DNA from: Streptomyces sp. NBC_00582
GTDB taxonomy: Bacteria > Actinomycetota > Actinomycetes > Streptomycetales > Streptomycetaceae
DNA: 64,000 nt
Direction: 5' to 3'
Assembly: GCF_036345155.1 (NCBI RefSeq)
Contig: NZ_CP107772.1
Location: 7,564,001 to 7,628,000 of the forward strand
Part shown: in pieces, positions 35,002 to 43,920 of the stretch
How the letters are laid out: the number at the start of each line of letters is the position of its first letter
How positions within the stretch are numbered: position 1 is the first letter of the stretch
Notes under the pieces: model-generated
Databases searched by the model: none
Told to the model about the DNA's origin: nothing
Seen by the model: the letters and a program-made list of their open reading frames with translations, nothing else
Position numbers and translations under genes: made by a program

Positions 35002-36456
35002 TCAGCCGTCCCGGTGCCGGTGCTCCGGTACGGCGGTCAGGGGTGCCCGGCGGCGAGGCGCCCCCGCGGCCACGGCGACCGCGAACCCCGCCACCCCGAC
35101 CGAGGTCACGAAGGCGAGCGCGGTGCGCCGGGCCCCGTGCGCCCCCGCGGCGAGCAGCGACGCGACCAGCGCGGTGGTCAGGGCGCCCGCCACCTGTACC
35201 GAGGACTGGTACACGGCGCCGGCCATGCCCCGGTCGGTGTCGCGCACGCCGGACATGGCCCGGGTGTTGAGCGCCGCGAACTGAAGGACGAAGCCCAGCC
35301 CCACCAGCAGCAGGGCCGGGAGCGTCGAGGCCGGGTAGGAGGGGTGGTCGCCGGCGAGCAGGCACCACAGATATCCGGCGGGCGGTGCCCAGGCACCCAG
35401 CGCGATCAGCCGGGCCGGTCCGAACCGGCCCACCAGCCGCCCGGAGAACCCCGTGGCCACCGCCACCGCCAGCGGTAGACTCGCCGGCAGCAGCCCCAGG
35501 CCGGTGGCGAGCGGTGACCAGCCCCGGCCGGACTGGAGATCGAGGGTCACGACGAACAGGAAGCCGAGATAGGACCCGTTGAGCGCCGCGGCCCCCAGCG
35601 CCGACCACCGCAGTGGCCGGTGGGCGAGGAGCCCGGTGCGCAGCAGCGGCCGTGGTGCGGCCCTCTCGACGTGGACGAACGCGGTGCTCAGGGCGGCGGC
35701 CAGCAGCAGCCCGGTCAGCGTCAGCGGGTCCGCCCACCCCGCGTCCGGCCCCCGGGTGAGTGCCCAGGCCAGCGCGAGGAGGGCGCCGACGGAGGTGACG
35801 GCACCCGGCAGGTCGTAGCGGTGCGCGGTGCCGGGACGGGGCGGCGCGCCGTCCCCGCCCGGGGCGCGGACGGGGATCAGTCGCAGCCCGCACAGGAACA
35901 GCACCAGGGCGACGGGCCCCGGGAACAGGAACGTCCAGCGCCAGCTCACCTCTGTCAGCAGCCCCGACAGCACCAGCCCGGACGAGAACCCGCCGGCCCC
36001 GAACAGCGCGTAGACGGACACCGCCCGGTTGCGGGCCGGACCGGCGGGAAACACGTCCGCGATGATGGCCAGCCCGGTGGGCGCGGTGAGCGCGGCGCAG
36101 CAGCCCTTCACGATCCGTCCGGCGATCAGCAGCGGTCCGCTCGTCGCCAGACTGCCCAGCACGGAGGCGACGGCGAAGACCAGCAGCCCCGCCAGGTACA
36201 CCCGGCGCAGGCCGAGCTCGGCGACCAGCCGCCCCGACAGGAGCAGCAGGCCGCCGAAGCCGAGGGCGAAGCCGCTGACCACCCAGCCCTGGGCGGTGAG
36301 CGACAGACCGAGGTCGGCGCCGATCGACGGCAGGGCGACGACGGCCACCGACACCTCCAGGGCGTCGAGGAGCATGTTGCCGGACAGCACGAACAGCAGG
36401 CCCCGTGCGAAGACGGTTCCGGTGGAGGCGGCCGTGGCGGCCCTGTCGGTGGTCAT
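35002..36456 (-). CDS. MFS exporter, DHA2 (14-helix) type
   Basis: A 484-residue membrane protein with about 14 hydrophobic segments. An SGRLVAELGLRRVY motif A-like loop follows helix 2 and an RIVKGCCAALTAPTG segment lies in helix 4, as in drug:proton antiporters of the DHA2 group. It lies inside the angucycline operon and probably exports the product, giving self-resistance. A second DHA2 exporter is encoded at 49933. Confidence 0.92.
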   Translation of the reverse strand: MTTDRAATAASTGTVFARGLLFVLSGNMLLDALEVSVAVVALPSIGADLGLSLTAQGWVVSGFALGFGGLLLLSGRLVAELGLRRVYLAGLLVFAVASVLGSLATSGPLLIAGRIVKGCCAALTAPTGLAIIADVFPAGPARNRAVSVYALFGAGGFSSGLVLSGLLTEVSWRWTFLFPGPVALVLFLCGLRLIPVRAPGGDGAPPRPGTAHRYDLPGAVTSVGALLALAWALTRGPDAGWADPLTLTGLLLAAALSTAFVHVERAAPRPLLRTGLLAHRPLRWSALGAAALNGSYLGFLFVVTLDLQSGRGWSPLATGLGLLPASLPLAVAVATGFSGRLVGRFGPARLIALGAWAPPAGYLWCLLAGDHPSYPASTLPALLLVGLGFVLQFAALNTRAMSGVRDTDRGMAGAVYQSSVQVAGALTTALVASLLAAGAHGARRTALAFVTSVGVAGFAVAVAAGAPRRRAPLTAVPEHRHRDG

Positions 36457-36524
36457 GCGCGTGCTCGCCCTCTCGTCGTCGCCCCGCCCCCGGCCGGTCC
36501 GGCCGGACGCCTGGTGTGCCGCCG

Positions 36525-37286
36525 TCAGCCGCCGAGCAGGGTGCCGCCGCTGGCGTCGAGGAACGCGCCGGTGATCCAGCGGGCGTCGTCGGAGGCCAGG
36601 AACGCCACCACGTCGGCGATGTCCCGGGTCTCGCCGACCCGGTTGAACGCGGACAGCGCCGCCATCTGCTCCACGACCTCGGGGATGTCGAAGACCGGGG
36701 TGCCGTTGTTGGTGATGCCGGGAGCCACCGAGTTCACGGTGATGCCGCGACCGGCCAGGTGCTTGGCGAAGTGCAGGCTGAGCTGCTCGATCGCGCCCTT
36801 GGTCATGGCGTAGGCGACTTCCTGCGGGTTGGCGAAGCGGGTCAGCCCGGAGGAGATGTTGACGATGCGTCCGCCGTCCCGGAGGACTCCCAGCGCACGC
36901 TGCACGATGAAGAACGGCGCCTTGGCGTTGACCGCGACCAGCCGGTCGAACAGCTCGGGGGTCACCTCCTCGGGTGCCACCCCGCCCATCACGCCCGCGT
37001 TGTTCACCAGGATGTCGAGGCCGCTCGCGCCGTGCTCCGCGAGACCGGCCGCGAGGCCCTCGAAGAGCGTGTCGACGTCACCGGGCACGCCGAGTTCGGC
37101 CTTCACGGCGAAGGCCCGGCCGCCCGTCTCCGCGATTCCGGCGACGACCTTCCCGGCCGCCTCGTCGTCGCTGTTGTAGTGCACGGCGACCAGTGCGCCG
37201 TCGCGCGCCAGACGCTCGGCGGTCGCCCGGCCGATTCCTCGGCTCGAACCCGTGACGAGGGCGGTCTTGCCGGCAAGCCTGCTCAT
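36525..37286 (-). CDS. short-chain reductase paired with the oxygenase (UrdM/PgaM reductase-like)
   Basis: A 253-residue SDR with the cofactor motif TGSSRGIGRATAERL, the NNAGVMGG motif, the catalytic Ser in NISSG and Tyr/Lys in YAMTK. It starts inside the stop of the flavoprotein oxygenase gene (ATGA). In urdamycin and gaudimycin clusters an oxygenase and an SDR reductase are fused in one gene (UrdM, PgaM) that acts in angucycline ring oxidation and C6 reduction. Here the two parts are separate but coupled. The assignment rests on this arrangement. Confidence 0.85.
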   Translation of the reverse strand: MSRLAGKTALVTGSSRGIGRATAERLARDGALVAVHYNSDDEAAGKVVAGIAETGGRAFAVKAELGVPGDVDTLFEGLAAGLAEHGASGLDILVNNAGVMGGVAPEEVTPELFDRLVAVNAKAPFFIVQRALGVLRDGGRIVNISSGLTRFANPQEVAYAMTKGAIEQLSLHFAKHLAGRGITVNSVAPGITNNGTPVFDIPEVVEQMAALSAFNRVGETRDIADVVAFLASDDARWITGAFLDASGGTLLGG

Positions 37287-38791
37287 GAAGGTCCTCCAGG
37301 GGTGGGGTGTTCGGTGTCGGGCAGCCCGAGCCAGCGGTGCAGCGCGGTCTCGGGACTCGTTCCGTCGGAGTCGGTCCAGACGAGGTGTCCGTCCGGCCGC
37401 ACGAGCACGGCTCCGGCATCGGACAGCTCGCCGTCGTGCGGCACGGCGGCCACGGTGCGCACCCGGTCGTGCCACGGCGCGGCCAGGGCGGCCAGCCGTT
37501 CGGCCCGGCCACGGTCGCCGGAGAGGTCCAGCAGCAGCCCGCGTCCGGTGCGCAGCAGCCGCGCGGTGCTCACCCGCCCGCCCGCTCCGCCGTCCAGGAC
37601 GGTGGGCGGGATCCGCCTGCCGAGCAGCGGATGGGTGCCGGGGCCTACGTCGTAGCGGATGTCCAGGCCGCTGACGGTGGCCGCCAGATGACGGCGGGTG
37701 TCGTCGCCGCGCAGCAGTTCGCCGAAGACCGCGCGCAGCGGTTCGACCTCCTGCCCGGACAGCAGCAGCAACGCCTGGGCCCGGATCCCGGACAGCACCC
37801 GGCGACCCACCGCGTGGCGTTCGTCGTGGTAGCTGTCCAGCAGCCCCGGCGATCCCTTGCGGGACACCTGGACGGCCAGCTTCCAGCCCAGGTTGACGGC
37901 GTCCTGGAGCCCCAGGTTGAGGGCCTGGCCGCCGATCGGCATCTGGGCGTGGGCGGCGTCCCCGGCCAGCAGGACCCGCCCGTCGCGGTAGCGCGCGGCC
38001 TGCCGTGACACGTCCCCGAAGGCGTTGATCCACAGCGGGGTGCCGCCGCTGACGTCCTCTCCGGTGACCCGCTTCCACACCGTGGCCAGTTCGGCGAACC
38101 CGGGGGCCGCGTGGCGGGGTGCCGCGGCGCGGCCGAACTCGTGCACCATGATCCGCGTCACGCCGTCGCCGCGCCGGGCCGCGATGGCCAGCCCGCCCTC
38201 CAGCCGCTCGAACCGGCGGTCGGGTACGTCGATGCCGGCCACGTCCGCCCGGATCAGCTCGCGGGTGGCGTCGGTACCGGGGAAGTCGAGGCCCGCCAGC
38301 TCGCGGACCGTGCTGTGCTCGCCGTCGCAGCCGACCACGCACAGGGCCCGCACCCGCACCGGGCCGGCCGGTCCCACGGCCTCGACCTCGACGAAGTCGT
38401 CGGCCACGGTCAGCGCGGTCACCTCGTGCCCCCGCCGCACATCGGCGCCGAGCCGCAGCGCCCAGGAGCCGAGCAGGGCCTCCGTGCGGTCCTGCGGCAC
38501 CTTCCACTGGCCCGGGTGGCTGCCGGGCAGAGTGAGGTCCAGCGGGATCCCGCCGAAGTGGCCCCGCGGGTCGTTCGGCACGGAGCCCAGCGAGTCGAGC
38601 AGGCCACGGCTGTCGAACAGTTCCATCGTGCGGGCGTGCAGGGTGGAGGCGCGCGACTCGGTGGTCGGCGCGGACAGCTTCTCGAGGACGATCACGTCCG
38701 CGCCGCCCAGCCGGAGCTCCGCGGCGAGCATGAGCCCGACCGGGCCCGCGCCGACCACGACCACCTGGGTGTGTGCCTGCTGCTCGGTCAT
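37283..38791 (-). CDS. FAD-dependent aromatic oxygenase (UrdM/PgaM oxygenase-like)
   Basis: A 502-residue class A flavoprotein monooxygenase. The N-terminal dinucleotide fold is VVVGAGPVGLMLAAEL, the DG motif is in VVGCDGEHSTV and the FAD ribityl site is LLAGDAAHAQMPIGG. A C-terminal thioredoxin-like domain follows, as in angucycline oxygenases. Its position after the aromatase/cyclase and before the SDR reductase matches UrdM/PgaM. It is related to the oxygenase at 43921 but clearly a separate enzyme. It probably hydroxylates the tetracyclic core after the first oxygenase has acted. Confidence 0.93.
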   Translation of the reverse strand: MTEQQAHTQVVVVGAGPVGLMLAAELRLGGADVIVLEKLSAPTTESRASTLHARTMELFDSRGLLDSLGSVPNDPRGHFGGIPLDLTLPGSHPGQWKVPQDRTEALLGSWALRLGADVRRGHEVTALTVADDFVEVEAVGPAGPVRVRALCVVGCDGEHSTVRELAGLDFPGTDATRELIRADVAGIDVPDRRFERLEGGLAIAARRGDGVTRIMVHEFGRAAAPRHAAPGFAELATVWKRVTGEDVSGGTPLWINAFGDVSRQAARYRDGRVLLAGDAAHAQMPIGGQALNLGLQDAVNLGWKLAVQVSRKGSPGLLDSYHDERHAVGRRVLSGIRAQALLLLSGQEVEPLRAVFGELLRGDDTRRHLAATVSGLDIRYDVGPGTHPLLGRRIPPTVLDGGAGGRVSTARLLRTGRGLLLDLSGDRGRAERLAALAAPWHDRVRTVAAVPHDGELSDAGAVLVRPDGHLVWTDSDGTSPETALHRWLGLPDTEHPTPGGPS

Positions 38792-38793
38792 GG

Positions 38794-39738
38794 TCAGGCC
38801 CGCTGCTCGGCGTGGTCCTTGGCGTGGCCCAGGGTCGCCCGGCTGTTGGTGCTCAGCGCCGAGCGCACATACGCACGGGCGTCGGCCACGGTCGCCTCGT
38901 CCCCGAGGATCCGCGCGATGTTGTCCGTGTTGAGCACGACCGTGTGCTGGGAGGTGGCGGCGACGCCCCCGTCCTGCTCCGTGAACGTCCAGATCCCGGT
39001 GTGCAGGGTCATCAGCGCGGGCAGCGTGACCTGCTTGTAGGCGATCCTCTGGTGCGGGAAGGCCACCCGGTACGACTTGGTGGTGTGCGTCGAACCGTCC
39101 TTGGCCCGGGTGTCCATCTCCAGGACCTGGAGACCCGGTGTGTCCTCGGTGAAGCGGACCGACGCCACGTGCGGCAGCCGCTCCACCCACAGACCGGCCT
39201 CGTTGATGAAGTCGTACGCGTCCTTGGCGGAGCCGGCGATGAGCACGGTGTCCTCGAAGGAGAACGTCAACTCCTCCGACGTGTGCGCCAGTTCGACGTT
39301 CGACTTCAGTGCCGCCAGCTCGGAGCGGGAGTTGCGGTCGACGGCCTGGTCGATCCACTCCAGACCCTCGGGATCGTCGTCCACCGCCCGGTAGTCGTGC
39401 TGGAGCCGCACCCGGGAGGAGGCGCTGGACAGCGGCTCGATGATCCAGGTCCCGCCCATCGCGGCGACCGGCGGGGTGGAGACCTCCTGGCGGAACGTGA
39501 TGCGCAACCCGTCCGGGTCCAGGGTGCGGCGGGACGTCCAGTTCTTCGCCTCGCCGTTGGCGGTCGCCCAGATCTCGATGCGTTCCTCGCCCTCGCCCCG
39601 CTCGACGTGGTCGACGTAGATGGTCGGCGGGAAGATCCGGGGCCAGTTCTCCACCTCGGCGATCAGCCGGTAGACGGCGTCCGCCGGGGCGTCGATCGTG
39701 ATGGCGTGCTCGACCTCGCGGAGGCCCTTCTGCGACAT
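38794..39738 (-). CDS. bifunctional aromatase/cyclase, two START-like domains
   Basis: A 314-residue didomain protein. Each half is a SRPBCC/START-type fold: the first begins VEHAITIDAPADAVYRLI and the second FSFEDTVLIAGSAKDAYDF. This matches the didomain aromatase/cyclases (ActVII, UrdL, LanL) that close and aromatise the first ring of a C9-reduced polyketide. It follows the ketoreductase gene by 26 bases, the usual D-L order of angucycline clusters. Confidence 0.95.
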   Translation of the reverse strand: MSQKGLREVEHAITIDAPADAVYRLIAEVENWPRIFPPTIYVDHVERGEGEERIEIWATANGEAKNWTSRRTLDPDGLRITFRQEVSTPPVAAMGGTWIIEPLSSASSRVRLQHDYRAVDDDPEGLEWIDQAVDRNSRSELAALKSNVELAHTSEELTFSFEDTVLIAGSAKDAYDFINEAGLWVERLPHVASVRFTEDTPGLQVLEMDTRAKDGSTHTTKSYRVAFPHQRIAYKQVTLPALMTLHTGIWTFTEQDGGVAATSQHTVVLNTDNIARILGDEATVADARAYVRSALSTNSRATLGHAKDHAEQRA

Positions 39739-39764
39739 GTGCTCACTCCTTGCTGCCGGAAGGT

Positions 39765-40550
39765 TCAGAAGTTGCCGAGGCCGCCGCAGACGTTCAGGGC
39801 CTGCGCGGTGATGGAGCCGGCGGTGTCGGTGGCCAGGTAGCCGACGAGTCCGGCGACCTCCTCCGGTGTGGAGTAGCGGCCGAGCGGGATCTTGGCCTGG
39901 AACTTCTCGAGGATCGCGTCCTCGCTGGTGTCGTAGGCCGCCGCGTATCCCTGCCGCACCCGCTGGGCCATGGGCGTCTCGACGTAACCGGGGCAGACCG
40001 CGTTGACCGTGATGCCGGTCGGCGCCAGCTCGTTGCCCAGCGCCTTGGTGAAGCCGACCACGCCGTGCTTGGACGCCGAGTAGGGGGCGCCCAGGACCAC
40101 GCCCTGCTTGCCCGCGGTGGAGGCGATGTTGATGATCCGGCCACGGGACTTCTCCCGCATGCCGCCGGTCGTCAGCACCTCCCGGGTGACCAGGAAGACA
40201 CTGTTGAGGTTGGTGTCGATGACGTCGAACCACAGGTCGTCCGCGAGGTCCGCGGTCACTCCGCCACCGCTGCGGCCCGCGTTGTTGACGAGGACGTCCA
40301 CCGGGCCGAACCGCTCGACGACGGTGCGCACGAGCGCGCCGATCTCCGCCCGCGACCGCACGTCGCAGGCCGCGCCGTCCGCGGTCAGACCCTCCTCCCG
40401 CAGCTGCTTGACCGTCGAGTCGACCTTCTGCGCGTCCCGCGCGCAGATGAACACCCGGTGCCCGGCCCGGCCCAGGGTCCGCGCGGCCGCCAGACCGATG
40501 CCGCTGGTGGCACCGGTGATCAGAGCGACCCGCTCGCCTTGCTGTGACAT
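39765..40550 (-). CDS. type II PKS C9 ketoreductase (ActIII/UrdD-like)
   Basis: A 261-residue SDR, the same length as ActIII. It has TGATSGIGLAAARTLG, NNAGRSGGG, IASTAGKQG with the catalytic Ser, and YSASK with Tyr and Lys. These proteins reduce the C9 ketone of the nascent polyketide and fix its folding. The RSGGG stretch and the long PMAQRVR loop are typical of this group and unlike the FabG-type enzyme at 20337. It follows the ACP gene by 69 bases. Confidence 0.96.
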   Translation of the reverse strand: MSQQGERVALITGATSGIGLAAARTLGRAGHRVFICARDAQKVDSTVKQLREEGLTADGAACDVRSRAEIGALVRTVVERFGPVDVLVNNAGRSGGGVTADLADDLWFDVIDTNLNSVFLVTREVLTTGGMREKSRGRIINIASTAGKQGVVLGAPYSASKHGVVGFTKALGNELAPTGITVNAVCPGYVETPMAQRVRQGYAAAYDTSEDAILEKFQAKIPLGRYSTPEEVAGLVGYLATDTAGSITAQALNVCGGLGNF

Positions 40551-40619
40551 GTGCTCCCCTTGGTGAAGTGGTGGTGGTGCGGTCCGGGCCCGGCGGGTCC
40601 GCGGCGGCGGCACCCGCGC

Positions 40620-40901
40620 TCAGGGCGCGCCGGCGGCCACGAGCTGGTCGTTGACGAGCCGCAGCAGGGTGCGAGGGGTGTCGGTGATGGTCATCGAGTC
40701 GTCGTCGATGCTGACCCCGAACTCGCGCTCGATGCTGCCGCAGGTCTCCAGCAGCGCCAGCGACTCGTAGCCGAGGTTGTCGAAGGCGACGTCGAGGATG
40801 TCCGCGTCGAAGTCGACCCCTTCGGGCACGCCCGCGGACGTGTGCAGGATCCGCTTGAGGTCGTCGATGGTGAAGGGACGGTTGCTCATCTGGCTGGTCA
40901 C
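40620..40901 (-). CDS. acyl carrier protein of the aromatic minimal PKS
   Basis: A 93-residue ACP (89 if the second Met, at 40889, is used). The attachment serine is S47 in DNLGYESLALLE; the residue before it is Glu where most aromatic ACPs have Asp. It forms the minimal PKS with the KS-alpha and CLF encoded just upstream, the usual A-B-C order. Confidence 0.95.
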   Translation of the reverse strand: MTSQMSNRPFTIDDLKRILHTSAGVPEGVDFDADILDVAFDNLGYESLALLETCGSIEREFGVSIDDDSMTITDTPRTLLRLVNDQLVAAGAP

Positions 40902-40966
40902 TCCCTGTCGTGTGGGGGTCGTGAGGGGCGCGCGCCCCCGCCGTCAGGGGCGCGCTGTGGCCGCGG

Positions 40967-42181
40967 TCAGCCGGCGCGCCGGACGACGACCGCGGAGTTG
41001 AATCCGCCCTGCCCGCGGGCCACCACCAGCGCGGTGTGCACGTCCGCGGACCGGGGCTGCCCCGTCACCAGGTCGAGTTCGTAACCCTGGTCCGGCGACA
41101 CGTTGACCGTCGGCGGGATGACGCGGTCCCGGATGGACAGCAGGGCCGCGACGACGTCGAGGGGCGCCGCTCCGGAGTGCAGCCGGCCGGTCATCGTCTT
41201 CGGAGCCGTCACCGGGACCTGGCGCGGCCTGAACACCGCGTTCAGGGCCTCCGCCTCCACCCGGTCCAGTTCCGGTACGGCCGCCGCGTCCGCGAACACC
41301 ACGTCGATCTCGTCCGGAGCCAGCCGAGCGTCGTCCAGGGCCAGCTCGATCGCCCGGCGCAGCCCCGGCGGACGCCCGCTCTCCGGGGCGGGGTCGAACG
41401 TCGCGGCGTACCCGGCGAGTTCGCCGTACACCCGGGCCCCGCGACGGCGGGCCGCCTCCGCGTCCTCCAGGACGAGGATCGCGCCGCCCTCGCCCGGCAC
41501 ATGGCCGCCCGCCTCCGCGTCGAACGGCAGGTAGGCGCGCGCCGGGTCGTCGCTGGTGCTCAGCCGCCCGCCCGCCTGCTGGGCGACCCAGCCCCACGAA
41601 CAGATCGAGGCGTCCACCCCGCCGGAGACGATGACACGGGAGCCCTTGCGGATCTGCCGCCGCGCCTGGGCGAGGGCGTCCAGACCGCCCGCCTGGTCGC
41701 TGACGACGACCCCGCTGGGGCCGCGCATACCGTGCCGGATGGAGATCTGGCCGGTGTTGACCGCGTAGAACCAGGCGAACGACTGGTAGGCGCTGACGTG
41801 GGCCCCGCCCTTGCTCCACAGGTTGCGCAGCTCGCGCTCGCCGAACTCGAAGCCGCCCGAGGAGCTCGCGGTGATGACGCCCGCGTCGAACTCCGGCAGT
41901 TCCTCCGGCTCGATGCCGGCGTCCGCCAGAGCCCAGTCCGCCGCCAGCAGCGCCAGCCGGGTCATCCGGTCGGTCTGCGCGATCAGCCGGCTCGGCAGGT
42001 GTTCCTCCGCCACGAAGCCGGGGACCTCACCCGCGATCCGGGACGGGTAGCCGTCCGCGGTGAAGCGGGTGACCGGTCCGATGCCGCTGCGGCCCGCGCG
42101 GGTCGCGTCCCAGTACTCCTTCGTACCGAGCCCGTTGGGGGCCGTGACGCCCACGCCGGTGATCACGGCTGCCTGTGTCAC
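40967..42181 (-). CDS. chain length factor (KS-beta) of the aromatic minimal PKS
   Basis: A 404-residue ketosynthase homologue in which the active-site Cys is replaced by Gln: Q163 in VVVSDQAGGLDAL. This is the diagnostic feature of aromatic chain length factors. It forms a heterodimer with KS-alpha, determines the number of extensions (a decaketide in angucyclines) and helps priming. It starts 31 bases after KS-alpha ends. Confidence 0.96.
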   Translation of the reverse strand: MTQAAVITGVGVTAPNGLGTKEYWDATRAGRSGIGPVTRFTADGYPSRIAGEVPGFVAEEHLPSRLIAQTDRMTRLALLAADWALADAGIEPEELPEFDAGVITASSSGGFEFGERELRNLWSKGGAHVSAYQSFAWFYAVNTGQISIRHGMRGPSGVVVSDQAGGLDALAQARRQIRKGSRVIVSGGVDASICSWGWVAQQAGGRLSTSDDPARAYLPFDAEAGGHVPGEGGAILVLEDAEAARRRGARVYGELAGYAATFDPAPESGRPPGLRRAIELALDDARLAPDEIDVVFADAAAVPELDRVEAEALNAVFRPRQVPVTAPKTMTGRLHSGAAPLDVVAALLSIRDRVIPPTVNVSPDQGYELDLVTGQPRSADVHTALVVARGQGGFNSAVVVRRAG

Positions 42182-42212
42182 GCCGTGCTCCTCTCTGCCC
42201 GTGCAGGGGCTG

Positions 42213-43514
42213 TCAGCCGCGATCGGCCGTGGTCAGGACCATGGCGCTCTGGAAGCCGCCGAATCCGCTGCCGACCGTCAGGACCGTGTCGGTGCGCCAC
42301 TCGCGGGCGGTCAGCGGCACGTAGTCCAGGTCGCACTCGGGGTCGGGGGTGTGCAGGTTGGCCGTCGGCGGCACTAGGTCGTTCTCGATGGCGAGCGCCG
42401 ACGCCGCGATCTCGATGGAGCCGATCGCGCCCAGCGAGTGGCCGACCATCGACTTGATGGAGCTGACCGGTACGCGTCGGGCGTGCTCGCCGAGACTCCG
42501 TTTGAACGCGGCGGTCTCGTGCCGGTCGTTCTGCTTGGTGCCCGAGCCGTGCGCGTTGATGTAGTCGATGTCCTCGGGAGCGAGCCGGGACTCCTCCAGG
42601 GCCATCCGGATCGCCTCGGCCATCTCGCGGCCGTCCGGACGCAGCCCGGTCATGTGGAAGGCGTTGCACCGGGAGGCGTAGCCCGCGATCTCGGCGTACA
42701 GGTGCGCGCCGCGCCGCAGGGCCGCCTCCCGTTCCTCGAGGACGAAGACGGCGGATCCCTCGCCGAGGACGAAGCCGTTGCGGGTGCCGTCGAACGGCCG
42801 GGACGCGTGCTCGGGGTCGTCGTTGCGCGACGTGGTCGCCTTGATGGCGTCGAAGCACGCCACGGTGATCGGCGAGATCGGGGCGTCCGTGGCGCCCGCG
42901 ATCATCACATCGGCCGAGCCCTCCCGGATCAGGTCCACCGCGTGGCCGACCGCGTCCAGACCGGAGGTGCAGCCGGTGGAGACCACGGTGGTCGGGCCCT
43001 CGGCACCCACCGCCCACGCCACCTCGGTGGCGAAGGAGCTGGGCACGAAGTGGTTGTACAGATGCGGTACGGCGTAGGTGTGGTCCACCGGGTCGAGGCG
43101 GCCGCCGTCGCTGACCACGTTGTACTCCTGGTCCAGGCTCATGGTGGCGCCGACCGCGCTGCCGATGGTGACGCCGGTGCGGCACGGGTCGAGGTCGGTG
43201 CTCTCCAGCCCGCTGTCGGCCAGCGCCTCGCGCGTGGTGACGGTGACGAACTGGGCGGCCCGGTCCATCCGCCTGATCTCCTGCGGAGTCAGACCGTGGG
43301 CCTCGGGGGAGAAGTCGATCTCGGCCGCGACCCGGGAGCGGAACTGCGAGGGATCGAAGAAGGTGATGCCGCGGGTCGCGGTGCGGCCCTCGCTCAGCAG
43401 ACTCCAGAAGTTCTTGACGCCGATCCCGCCCGGTGCCAGGACCCCTATTCCGGTGATGACCACCCGACGCCCCACGGGACGTGTCCTCCGTTTCCCACCC
43501 TGCCGGGTGCTCAT
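42213..43514 (-). CDS. ketosynthase alpha of the aromatic minimal PKS
   Basis: A 433-residue condensing enzyme with the triad C182 ([13 protein letters not shown]), H322 ([12 protein letters not shown]) and H359 ([12 protein letters not shown]), all in the forms specific to aromatic KS-alpha proteins. It extends the poly-beta-keto chain together with the CLF and ACP. The basic N-terminal extension ([14 protein letters not shown]) is common in this family. The start overlaps the stop of the cyclase gene (ATGA). Confidence 0.97.
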   Translation of the reverse strand: MSTRQGGKRRTRPVGRRVVITGIGVLAPGGIGVKNFWSLLSEGRTATRGITFFDPSQFRSRVAAEIDFSPEAHGLTPQEIRRMDRAAQFVTVTTREALADSGLESTDLDPCRTGVTIGSAVGATMSLDQEYNVVSDGGRLDPVDHTYAVPHLYNHFVPSSFATEVAWAVGAEGPTTVVSTGCTSGLDAVGHAVDLIREGSADVMIAGATDAPISPITVACFDAIKATTSRNDDPEHASRPFDGTRNGFVLGEGSAVFVLEEREAALRRGAHLYAEIAGYASRCNAFHMTGLRPDGREMAEAIRMALEESRLAPEDIDYINAHGSGTKQNDRHETAAFKRSLGEHARRVPVSSIKSMVGHSLGAIGSIEIAASALAIENDLVPPTANLHTPDPECDLDYVPLTAREWRTDTVLTVGSGFGGFQSAMVLTTADRG

Positions 43515-43840
43515 GTGGCCGGGTTCCAGTGGTAGAACCGAGTGGCCATCGCATCGGCCGGCGACCGCCAGGTGGCCGGGTCGTAGGCCCCGATGAAGGG
43601 CTTGAGGTCGTCGCTGATCCGTACGAAGGCCGGGTGGTCCTTGGCCTGCTGGATCGCGGCGCCGCCGTCGTCGGTGTCGAAGTCCTGGAGATGGAAGTAC
43701 AGGCCGCGGTAGGAGAAGAGCTGCCGCCGCCGGGTGCCCATCAGATGGGGCATCTCGGTGGTGTCGAACTCACCGAACAAACGGGCCACGTCACCGCCGG
43801 AACCGGGGTCCATGCGGGCGACGATCAGAGTGCTGTGCAT
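43511..43840 (-). CDS. polyketide cyclase, TcmI-like (UrdF/LanF-like)
   Basis: A 109-residue ferredoxin-like cyclase. The start [22 protein letters not shown] and the conserved [20 protein letters not shown] match the angucycline cyclases UrdF and LanF. It closes the later rings after the aromatase has acted. It sits between the oxygenase and KS-alpha genes, exactly the E-F-A order of angucycline clusters. Confidence 0.95.
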   Translation of the reverse strand: MHSTLIVARMDPGSGGDVARLFGEFDTTEMPHLMGTRRRQLFSYRGLYFHLQDFDTDDGGAAIQQAKDHPAFVRISDDLKPFIGAYDPATWRSPADAMATRFYHWNPAT

Positions 43841-43920
43841 GACGTGCGTCTCCTTCTGCCTGCGCTTCGACCGGGGCGGAGGGTTCCGCCGCGGGGTCGG
43901 ACGGGTGACTCGGGCGCGTG

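Noticed and set aside
39765..40550. The ketoreductase considered as a duplicate of the FabG-type gene at 20337.
   Set aside because: The motifs differ in the way ActIII-type and FabG-type reductases differ, so they are separate enzymes with separate roles.
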